From Bacteroidales bacterium (lineage in GTDB: Bacteria; Bacteroidota; Bacteroidia; Bacteroidales; FEN-979), in the NCBI GenBank assembly GCA_023229525.1, contig JALNZC010000016.1, forward strand, positions 1 through 64,000: 64,000 bases of DNA, written 5' to 3'. Shown here piece by piece: positions 1 to 6,978 of the stretch. The stretch's first letter is position 1, and every line of letters begins with the position of its first letter. Position numbers and translations under genes: made by a program. Under the pieces are notes generated by a model. The model had not been told where the DNA came from. It saw nothing but the letters and a program-made list of their open reading frames with translations, and did not search any database.

Positions 1-99
1 CTGGTAACCAAATACACTGATTGTCCCGGTACCGGTACGGTCTTTTTTATGAACCCCATTTTTCAAAACAAAATCAAGCAGGTCAAGATATTGTCTCAT
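1..99 (-). CDS. thyA: Thymidylate synthase, N-terminal 33 residues only (runs off window start)
   Basis: The reverse strand from 99 downward is open to the window edge and begins MRQYLDLLDFVLKNG, followed by DRTGTGT and SVFGYQ. This is the N-terminus of thymidylate synthase, which methylates dUMP to dTMP using methylenetetrahydrofolate in the cytoplasm. Arg21, in the phosphate-binding DRTGTGT motif, falls at the same residue number as in E. coli ThyA. Only 33 codons are inside the window, so the catalytic Cys is not visible. The start codon is separated by only a few bases from a degenerate 8-bp repeat array. The identification rests on the short but highly conserved N-terminal motif. Confidence 0.88.
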   Translation of the reverse strand, partial: MRQYLDLLDFVLKNGVHKKDRTGTGTISVFGYQ

Positions 100-105
100 A
101 CTTTA

Positions 106-187
106 GATGGTGAGATGGTGAAATGGAGAGATGGTGAAATGGTGAAATGAGGAAGTGGTGAGATGGTGAAATGGAGAAATGGTGAAA
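106..187. repeat. Degenerate 8-bp tandem array (TGGTGARA type)
   Basis: About ten imperfect units of TGGTGAGA/TGGTGAAA fill the space between the stop of the MFS gene and the start of thyA. The same family recurs at 20456-20567. Reading frames through it give spurious HFTISP-like peptides. There is no sign of coding use. Confidence 0.85.
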
Positions 188-195
188 ACATGGGA

Positions 196-1452
196 TTAGT
201 GAATGAGTGCGGATGAAAAGGATTTCGGATCGTGTTTATGCCGGAAAAGCAAGGCGAATAAGACAGCAACAACCAGGGAATAGGCAGCAAAAGTGAGCCA
301 AATTCCTTTCCAGTCGAAAGTCTGATCTCCCCTGGTAAAAAAGGTATCAATAACGATTCCACTGATACGGCTTCCCAGGAATGCGCCGAAGCCATTGGTC
401 ATCATCATGAAGAGCCCCTGGGCGCTTGCCCGGATACCGGGCTCACTTTGGGTTTCAACATAAAGGGATCCGGAGATATTAAAGAAATCAAAGGCCATTC
501 CGTAAATGATACAGGAAAGAATGATCATCCAAAGACCTTCGGCAGGGTTGCCGAATCCGAAAAGTCCGAACCTCAGTACCCAGGCAATCATGCTGAACAG
601 CATCACTTTCTTTATTCCGAATCTCTTCAGAAAAAACGGGATGGTGAGGATGAACAATGTCTCGGAAATCTGGGATATCGACATAATAATCGCCGGAAAT
701 TTAACGGCGATCAGATCGTGATAATCCGGAATTTTTGCAAAATCATGTAAAAAAGTATCTCCATAGGCATTGGTCAATTGCAAGGAGGCACCAAGTAACA
801 TGGCAAAAATAAAGAAGACCGCCATTTTTGTATTTTTAAAAAGGGCGAATGCGTTTAATCCAAGCTCATCGATGAACGATTTTTTATGTCCCCGGCCTAA
901 TGGGGGACACTTTGGCAATGTGAAAGAATAAATTCCCAGAAAAAACGAAGCAGCCGAAGCAACATAGAATTGCGCTCCGGATTTTTCAAGACCGGTAAGG
1001 CTTATGACCCAAAGCGCAACAATAAATCCGACGGTACCCCAAACCCTGATTGGCGGATATTCTTTCACAATATCTCGTCCTTTGTTCTTTAATGATGAAT
1101 ATGCCACTGTGATGGACAGTGCAATAGTTGGCATATAGAATATCATATTTATCAGCATAATCCAAAACATTGTCGAGGGATCATTCACTTTAGGCACCAT
1201 AAAAAGGATCCCGGCTGCAATGAGGTGAAATATACCATAAAGTTTTTCAGCATTCAGCCACCTGTCGGCAATAATACCGGCAATAGCAGGCATAAACAGG
1301 GAAGCTATTCCCATGGTTGAGAATATCGCGCCAAACTCAGTGCCGGTCCAATGTTTGGTTTGAAACCAATAGGCCCCGATTGTAAGGAGCCATGAGCCCC
1401 AGATAAAAAATTGCAAAAAATTAAGCAGGATAAGCCGAGCTTTTAGTGCCAT
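196..1452 (-). CDS. Nucleoside:H+ symporter-type MFS permease (NupG/XapB-like)
   Basis: A 418-residue polytopic membrane protein with about twelve hydrophobic segments. The N-terminus (LILLNFLQFFIWGSWLLT) and the following GAYWF and GTEFGAIFSTMGIASL stretches are characteristic of the nucleoside:H+ symporter branch of the major facilitator superfamily, which imports nucleosides across the inner membrane using the proton gradient. Length matches the family (about 400-420). It lies upstream of thyA on the same strand, which fits nucleoside salvage next to dTMP synthesis, but the substrate is inferred from family only. The start is the ATG at 1452; no -7 box is obvious upstream. Alternative: a sugar or other metabolite transporter of the same MFS branch. 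Confidence 0.8.
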   Translation of the reverse strand: MALKARLILLNFLQFFIWGSWLLTIGAYWFQTKHWTGTEFGAIFSTMGIASLFMPAIAGIIADRWLNAEKLYGIFHLIAAGILFMVPKVNDPSTMFWIMLINMIFYMPTIALSITVAYSSLKNKGRDIVKEYPPIRVWGTVGFIVALWVISLTGLEKSGAQFYVASAASFFLGIYSFTLPKCPPLGRGHKKSFIDELGLNAFALFKNTKMAVFFIFAMLLGASLQLTNAYGDTFLHDFAKIPDYHDLIAVKFPAIIMSISQISETLFILTIPFFLKRFGIKKVMLFSMIAWVLRFGLFGFGNPAEGLWMIILSCIIYGMAFDFFNISGSLYVETQSEPGIRASAQGLFMMMTNGFGAFLGSRISGIVIDTFFTRGDQTFDWKGIWLTFAAYSLVVAVLFALLFRHKHDPKSFSSALIH

Positions 1453-1504
1453 AGTTGGTCGTTTAGGATTAGGTCAGTTCGATTCAGGGTAATTACGGAA
1501 TGAA

Positions 1505-2089
1505 TTATTTCCGCTTGTTTATCTCGTCGCGTATCCGGGAAGCTTTTTCATATTCCTCATTGATGACTGCATTTCTGAGTATTTCGTTCAACTCCTCCAA
1601 AGATAAATCCGAGTAATTTTCCTTTTTATCTATTACCGGTTCATCCGGTTGTTCCTCCGGTTTTGCTATTTCATTTTCTTCTTCCATTAATATACCTGCG
1701 GCTGTCATGATACTTTCATAAGTATAAACCGGACAATTAAACCGCAGGGCCAGGGCAATAGCATCCGAGGTACGGGAATCAATTTCCTTTTCATCTTTCC
1801 CATCGGAACAGACCAATTTGGCATAGAAAACACCTTCACTGAACTTATTGATCACCACTTCAGTCAGCGATATTGTAAAAGCCTCGGATAACGATTTAAA
1901 AAGGTCATGGGTCAATGGCCGGGGTGTCTTAATTTTTTCCAATTCTATAGCTATTGCTTGTGCTTCAAATCCCCCGATGATGATAGGGAGTCTTCGCTTG
2001 CCATCCCGTTCTCCCAGAATCAAGGCATAGGCTCCGCTTTGCGACTGGCTGTAAGACATACCGATGATTTCCAACCTGATTTTCTCCAT
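1505..2089 (-). CDS. DUF151 (bifunctional nuclease-like) protein with C-terminal UVR domain
   Basis: From the ATG at 2089 the protein is 194 residues. Its first two thirds (MEKIRLEIIGMSYSQSQSGA, then ALILGERDGKRRLPIIIGG and SRTSDAIALALR) are the DUF151/bifunctional-nuclease domain. The C-terminal 35 residues (SLEELNEILRNAVINEEYEKA) are a UVR motif as found in UvrB and UvrC. Members of DUF151 have been linked to DNase/RNase activity, but the role in Bacteroidota is not settled. Longer in-frame starts exist up to 2275, but they would run into the divergent hppA gene. A TTTG-N20-TAGGTTTG promoter on this strand (2116-2147) also lies inside the extension. Start 2089 is therefore chosen. Confidence 0.82.
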   Translation of the reverse strand: MEKIRLEIIGMSYSQSQSGAYALILGERDGKRRLPIIIGGFEAQAIAIELEKIKTPRPLTHDLFKSLSEAFTISLTEVVINKFSEGVFYAKLVCSDGKDEKEIDSRTSDAIALALRFNCPVYTYESIMTAAGILMEEENEIAKPEEQPDEPVIDKKENYSDLSLEELNEILRNAVINEEYEKASRIRDEINKRK

Positions 2090-2115
2090 CCTGAAATGCC
2101 GGTTTTTACCCATTA

Positions 2116-2147
2116 CAAACCTACGGGAATTTTCCCAAACAGACAAA
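2116..2147 (-). promoter_or_regulatory. Promoter of the DUF151/UVR gene
   Basis: On the minus strand TTTG (2147-2144), a 20-base spacer and TAGGTTTG (2123-2116) match the Bacteroidota -33/-7 consensus. Transcription would begin near 2105-2110, which excludes the in-frame ATG at 2113 and supports the ATG at 2089. Confidence 0.55.
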
Positions 2148-2185
2148 ACATATGGAAAAAAACTGTTATATGTAAAAAAACTTTT

Positions 2186-2193
2186 TACTTTTG
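2186..2193 (+). promoter_or_regulatory. -7 box of hppA promoter
   Basis: TACTTTTG matches TAnnTTTG and ends 30 bases before the hppA ATG. No convincing -33 TTTG lies 19 bases upstream. It is divergent from the DUF151 promoter. Confidence 0.5.
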
Positions 2194-2223
2194 TAATCTT
2201 TCCAAATACATAAATTCGTAAAT

Positions 2224-4641
2224 ATGAAAAGACTGAGTACCCTTTTGGTAGCTCTGTTGCTGCCTTTTGTGACATTAGCCAGCGAGGCTGATTTAGCGAT
2301 CCCTAATCTGGGGACGAATCAGAACAACTTATTGCTCTTCGGTTTCCTGGTTTGTTTTTTGGGCATGCTTTTCGGGTTATATCAATTCCGGAAAGTTAGA
2401 AAACTTGGTGCACACCAATCCATGCTCGATGTTTCAAAAATTATTTTCGAAACCTGTAAAACCTATCTCATTCAACAGGGAAAATTTTTGGTCATTCTTT
2501 TTGTGATCATCGGATTATGCATTGCTTTTTATTTTGGCTTTTTACAAGCGATGCCGGCAGGCGGTGTATTTCTGATCCTCGGGTGGACTGTGATCGGTAT
2601 TCTCGGATCTTACAGTGTAGCCTGGTTTGGCATCCGGATGAATACACTTGCCAACAGCAGGATGGCATTTGCTTCGCTGGAGAGAAAACCGATCAAACTG
2701 TTAAGTATTCCGTTGGATGCAGGGATGAGCATTGGGGTAATGCTGATCTGTGTTGAACTCATCATGATGCTGATCATCCTGTTGTTTGTTCCAAGAGATT
2801 ATGCCGGAGCCAGTTTTATCGGCTTTGCGATAGGTGAATCCCTTGGCGCTTCTGCATTACGTATTGCGGGTGGAATTTTTACCAAAATCGCTGATATCGG
2901 ATCTGATCTGATGAAAGTAGTTTTTAAAATAAAGGAAGATGATCCCAGGAATCCCGGTGTTATTGCTGATTGTACGGGCGACAATGCCGGTGACAGCGTG
3001 GGCCCGACCGCAGATGGATTTGAAACCTACGGAGTTACCGGGGTTGCTCTTATTTCCTTTATCGTCCTTGCGGTTGCGGATGTTGAGAACCAGAAACAAT
3101 TGCTCACCTGGATCTTTGTTATGAGGGTTTTAATGGTATTGACTTCAATTGCAGCTTTTTACATTAATAAAGTATTTTCACAGGCCATTTATGGGAAAAA
3201 AGATGATATTGATTTTGAACGTCCTCTGACCAATCTGGTTTGGATAACTTCCGTGTTATCAATACTTGTAACCTTTGCAGCCAGTTATTTCATGATCGGG
3301 GACCTCAGTAACAATCTTTGGTTCACACTTTCCATTATCATAAACTGTGGAACACTTGGCGCTGCGCTGATTCCGGAATTCACCAAGATTTTTACCAGTC
3401 CGAAATCGCGACACGTAAATGAAGTGGTTACTGCTTCGCGTGAAGGAGGAGCTTCCCTGAACATCCTTTCGGGATTGGTTGCCGGAAATTTCAGTGCATT
3501 CTGGCAAGGAATGGTGTTTCTCGTTTTAATGTTCATTGCCTACTTTACAAGTACCTATGGACTCAGCGCTATCATGATCTATCCTGCAATTTTCTCCTTT
3601 GGTTTGGTCGCCTTCGGATTCCTGGGCATGGGCCCTGTTACGATCGCTGTTGACAGTTACGGTCCGGTGACTGACAATGCGCAATCGGTATATGAGCTTT
3701 CACTTATTGAGGAAGATAAAGCACAAGCAACAATTGATATTGAGAAGGACTTCGGATTCAAACCTGATTTTGAAAAGGCAAAACATTATCTTGAAGCAAA
3801 CGACGGTGCAGGCAATACTTTCAAGGCAACGGCAAAGCCGGTTTTGATCGGAACAGCAGTAGTTGGGGCGACCACCATGATCTTTTCACTCATCCTGCTT
3901 ATCAAGAACAAATTCGGGATCAATCCGGAGGAAATATTGAATATCCTGAATCCATACACAATTCTGGGTTTTCTGACAGGTGGAGCAGTTATCTACTGGT
4001 TTACCGGGGCATCTATTCAGGCAGTCACAACCGGGGCTTATCGTGCAGTGGAATATATAAAAAAGAACATCAAACTGGACGAGAATGCTGATAAAAAAGC
4101 TTCGGTTGAAACATCCAAAGAGGTGGTTAAAATCTGTACGCAATATGCCCAGACCGGTATGTTCAATATTTTTATCGCTATATTCTCATTTGCCCTTGCC
4201 ATTGCCTTCCTTTCAGGTTATCAAAACGAAGACTTCCTGGCAGGAAATCCATTGAGGTACCATGCCGCTTCATTTTTTATAAGTTATCTTATCTCTATTG
4301 CTTTCTTTGGTCTTTTCCAGGCAATTTTCATGGCAAATGCCGGTGGGGCCTGGGATAATGCCAAAAAGGTAGTCGAAGTAGATCTGAAAGAAAAAGGGAC
4401 TCCCCTGCATGATGCTTCCATCGTAGGCGACACTGTCGGCGATCCTTTTAAAGATACTTCTTCCGTCGCCTTAAACCCGATCATTAAATTCACTACCCTT
4501 TTCGGACTGCTGGCAATGGAAATTGCTATTTCAGAAAGTTTCTATGCGATGGCGCCTTATATCGGAGTAGTTTTCTTTGCCATTGCTCTTTATTTTGTAT
4601 ACCGATCATTCTACAAGATGCGCATCAGAAAAAGCGAATAA
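2224..4641 (+). CDS. hppA: Membrane-bound ion-translocating pyrophosphatase
   Basis: An 805-residue polytopic protein with an N-terminal signal-like segment and about 16 membrane helices. It couples hydrolysis of pyrophosphate to Na+ or H+ export across the inner membrane. The substrate-binding acidic cluster is present: EDDPRNPGVIADCTGD followed by NAGDSVG (around residues 238-262), and near the C-terminus GGAWDNAKK and DTVGDPFKDTSS. The family segment GNTTAAIGKG reads GNTFKATAKP here. Lys and Thr in those positions are the signature of K+-independent enzymes. Other core motifs are altered: the usual GMAADLFES reads GPTADGFET. Ion specificity cannot be decided from sequence. It is transcribed alone, with its own -7 box and a terminator at 4673. 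Confidence 0.93.
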   Translation: MKRLSTLLVALLLPFVTLASEADLAIPNLGTNQNNLLLFGFLVCFLGMLFGLYQFRKVRKLGAHQSMLDVSKIIFETCKTYLIQQGKFLVILFVIIGLCIAFYFGFLQAMPAGGVFLILGWTVIGILGSYSVAWFGIRMNTLANSRMAFASLERKPIKLLSIPLDAGMSIGVMLICVELIMMLIILLFVPRDYAGASFIGFAIGESLGASALRIAGGIFTKIADIGSDLMKVVFKIKEDDPRNPGVIADCTGDNAGDSVGPTADGFETYGVTGVALISFIVLAVADVENQKQLLTWIFVMRVLMVLTSIAAFYINKVFSQAIYGKKDDIDFERPLTNLVWITSVLSILVTFAASYFMIGDLSNNLWFTLSIIINCGTLGAALIPEFTKIFTSPKSRHVNEVVTASREGGASLNILSGLVAGNFSAFWQGMVFLVLMFIAYFTSTYGLSAIMIYPAIFSFGLVAFGFLGMGPVTIAVDSYGPVTDNAQSVYELSLIEEDKAQATIDIEKDFGFKPDFEKAKHYLEANDGAGNTFKATAKPVLIGTAVVGATTMIFSLILLIKNKFGINPEEILNILNPYTILGFLTGGAVIYWFTGASIQAVTTGAYRAVEYIKKNIKLDENADKKASVETSKEVVKICTQYAQTGMFNIFIAIFSFALAIAFLSGYQNEDFLAGNPLRYHAASFFISYLISIAFFGLFQAIFMANAGGAWDNAKKVVEVDLKEKGTPLHDASIVGDTVGDPFKDTSSVALNPIIKFTTLFGLLAMEIAISESFYAMAPYIGVVFFAIALYFVYRSFYKMRIRKSE

Positions 4642-4672
4642 CTTCCGTATCTAATGGAATTTATACCATTTC

Positions 4673-4710
4673 AGAGGCTGTCTCAATCATCAGGGACAGC
4701 CTCTTTGCTT
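4673..4710 (+). terminator. Rho-independent terminator after hppA
   Basis: A 10-bp stem AGAGGCTGTC / GACAGCCTCT with a 12-base loop, followed by TTTGCTTTT, starts 32 bases after the hppA stop. Confidence 0.75.
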
Positions 4711-4829
4711 TTCCATTTCCATGTTGACGTATTTTGCCAAACAGTGGTCCGGCTCTATGTAGATAAAAATCTTCTTGATGCCCGGGCAACCATTTAACTT
4801 ATTTGTGTTACTTTATTGAGTGATAATGG

Positions 4830-5420
4830 ATGATATTGGAAGAAGAACTCATTAAAAAAGCTATTGCCCGTGATCCCAGCGCCATTGAAGCGCTTTATGA
4901 CCATTATGCCCCTTTGCTTCTTGGGGTCTGTTACCGTTACTGCGGAAACCGTGAAGATGCTGAGGACATACTTCATGATGGATTTATAAAGATCATCGGG
5001 AGCATTCACACCTTTGAATTTCGCAGCAATGGTTCATTTCACGGGTGGATTAAGCGAATCATGGTCAATACGGCCCTGAACTATCTTCGTACCCGGAAAA
5101 ATAAACATCACCTGGCCGATTTCGATTCAATCCAGGAGATAGCCGATCTCAGTGATGATGAGGGATACCATGATGAGGAGAGGTGCCTCCGCCTGGGACA
5201 AGAGAAAATCCTTGAACTGATCTGCGAACTTCCAGTGGGGTACCGGACTGTGTTTAATATGTACGTTTTTGAACAATATGGACATAAGGAGATCGCCGGT
5301 ATTCTTAAATGCTCTGAAAACACATCAAAATCACAACTCCTGAAAGCGCGTGCACTTTTAAGAAAAAAAATGAATCACCTGGTCAATATAAAATTACCTC
5401 AGACCTATGAAAAAGTATAA
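4830..5420 (+). CDS. ECF-type RNA polymerase sigma factor
   Basis: A 196-residue sigma-70 family protein with only regions 2 and 4. Region 2 includes EDAEDILHDGFIKIIGSI and GWIKRIMVNTALNYLR (about residues 45-90). Region 4 includes ELPVGYRTVFNMYVFEQYGH and the helix-turn-helix KEIAGILKCSENTSKSQLLKA (about 130-180). Such factors direct core polymerase to a small regulon. The last 14 bases overlap the start of the next gene, so the two are translationally coupled; the downstream membrane protein occupies the place of an anti-sigma factor. No clear -7 box is visible upstream. Confidence 0.9.
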   Translation: MILEEELIKKAIARDPSAIEALYDHYAPLLLGVCYRYCGNREDAEDILHDGFIKIIGSIHTFEFRSNGSFHGWIKRIMVNTALNYLRTRKNKHHLADFDSIQEIADLSDDEGYHDEERCLRLGQEKILELICELPVGYRTVFNMYVFEQYGHKEIAGILKCSENTSKSQLLKARALLRKKMNHLVNIKLPQTYEKV

Positions 5421-6861
5421 CCATTCGAGCGATGACTTCTTCAGGGAGCTCCTTGGTAACCATAAGATGATTCCTTCGGATGCAGCAAAAAAGGCATTCC
5501 TGAAAGATGTCATGGAGTTATCAACAGAAAAAAGGAAAAATACCAAAAGGTTGATTATTTTCTCTGTTCTTGGCTTTTTATCCGTATTAGGAATTCTTTA
5601 CTTGTTTCTCTTCAATTCTGAAGAAATCAATGGTTACATGAGGACACAGAATCAACCCCGATTTTCCTCTTCCATCATTAATCAAGCAATTAACACTGAA
5701 AAACAAAAGATTACAGTTGTAAATGAGGTTAAAACCATTAATCCGGCACAATCGCGATTAAAAGAAGGGCAAGAATTACCCCTTGCAAATCCAGGAATAA
5801 AAAAACAGGATAAGCAGGTCACGGGGATACTGGGAATGAATAAGGGTAATAAAAATTCGATGTTAAATGCGAATGATCTTGTTACAGAAGAATGCTGGTC
5901 CTTACCTTTAGCGGGAGACAAAAATATTGAGGAAAAACCTGTTGTCAATTCAAGTAGCGAGGCTCTATCCACCAGTTATACAACTACCACGACTTCTGGA
6001 ATCATAACATATAACGAAAAAACCGGCGTGACTGCCATGGAATCCAAAGAATATATTCCGGGATCTGATTCAAATATTACTAAATCCCATCAAGAGAACT
6101 CTGAACGGGCATCTGTGATTGAAAAACCTGTTCGTGATGGAACCAGTCAGGATGTTTACATAAATAACCGAAAATGCAAACCTTCTATTGGGGTCAACTA
6201 TACACCTGAAATGATGTTCAATACGTTGGAAGGGGAAAAATTCATCCATAATTTTGCTGTTGAAGGTACTTTTGCTTTCGGCCCGTTTTCCATCAGAACT
6301 GGTGCAGGCTTATCTCTTTCCAAAGGCACAAATGAATTGACCGTTGCTTATAATGATTTCCTGGGATATTTTAACAAATTGGATTCCATAGATTTTACCT
6401 GGAACGAACCCAAAAAGGATTTTATACCGACTTTTTATATGAGTCGACGGGATGTTTGGGACAGCCTGTTAAAACTTGATTATCCCAAAGTTGTAAAGCA
6501 GTATGTTTACCTTCAGATCCCATTGATATTGGGTTATGATTTTTTTCAATCAGGCCGTTACTCGGTTGGGATACGTGTTGGTCCGTTAATGTCAGTATTA
6601 CTCGCATCAAAACAATTGTCAACTGAATATGATCCCGGGAAAAAGCGGGTCGTAAGTATCAACAAAATATCGCCGGAACAGGTGGATCTTAACTGGCAAT
6701 TCATGGCCGGACTGGATGTCTCCTACAATCTGACAAAATCCCTGAGGATAGAAGTCGAACCCATGGTGAAATATTATTTCAATTCCGTTTACGAGAAGCC
6801 GCAGACTTCGTGGAAGCCTTGGTCTGTGGGCGTCAGGGTGGGGTTCAATGTTAAATTTTAA
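5407..6861 (+). CDS. Sigma-coupled single-pass membrane protein with C-terminal outer-membrane beta-barrel domain
   Basis: A 484-residue protein of unknown function overlapping the ECF sigma gene by 14 bases. Residues 1-46 are hydrophilic and would lie in the cytoplasm. Residues about 47-67 (LIIFSVLGFLSVLGILYLFLF region) form one membrane helix. A Ser/Thr/Asn-rich linker follows to about 255. The last 230 residues are alternating amphipathic strands ending in GVRVGFNVKF, a terminal-Phe beta-barrel pattern like the OMP_b-brl/PorT class. The arrangement suggests a regulator of the adjacent sigma factor fused to an outer-membrane sensor domain; this is inference. Alternatively the N-terminal helix may be an atypical signal anchor for a plain outer-membrane protein. 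A cytoplasmic anti-sigma domain is not recognisable by motif. Confidence 0.7.
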   Translation: MKKYNHSSDDFFRELLGNHKMIPSDAAKKAFLKDVMELSTEKRKNTKRLIIFSVLGFLSVLGILYLFLFNSEEINGYMRTQNQPRFSSSIINQAINTEKQKITVVNEVKTINPAQSRLKEGQELPLANPGIKKQDKQVTGILGMNKGNKNSMLNANDLVTEECWSLPLAGDKNIEEKPVVNSSSEALSTSYTTTTTSGIITYNEKTGVTAMESKEYIPGSDSNITKSHQENSERASVIEKPVRDGTSQDVYINNRKCKPSIGVNYTPEMMFNTLEGEKFIHNFAVEGTFAFGPFSIRTGAGLSLSKGTNELTVAYNDFLGYFNKLDSIDFTWNEPKKDFIPTFYMSRRDVWDSLLKLDYPKVVKQYVYLQIPLILGYDFFQSGRYSVGIRVGPLMSVLLASKQLSTEYDPGKKRVVSINKISPEQVDLNWQFMAGLDVSYNLTKSLRIEVEPMVKYYFNSVYEKPQTSWKPWSVGVRVGFNVKF

Positions 6862-6978
6862 TTTTGCACTGAATTACAGGCAACCATTTCATATCTTCGG
6901 GTTATCATTACAGAAATCATTACGGATCCGGTTTCTTCAGAAAACAAAAGAATTTATACATTCCTAAAACCATTGAAT

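Noticed and set aside
96..395. A 99-codon minus-strand frame across the TGGTGARA array
   Set aside because: It overlaps the 3' end of the MFS gene in another frame and its second half is repeat-encoded.
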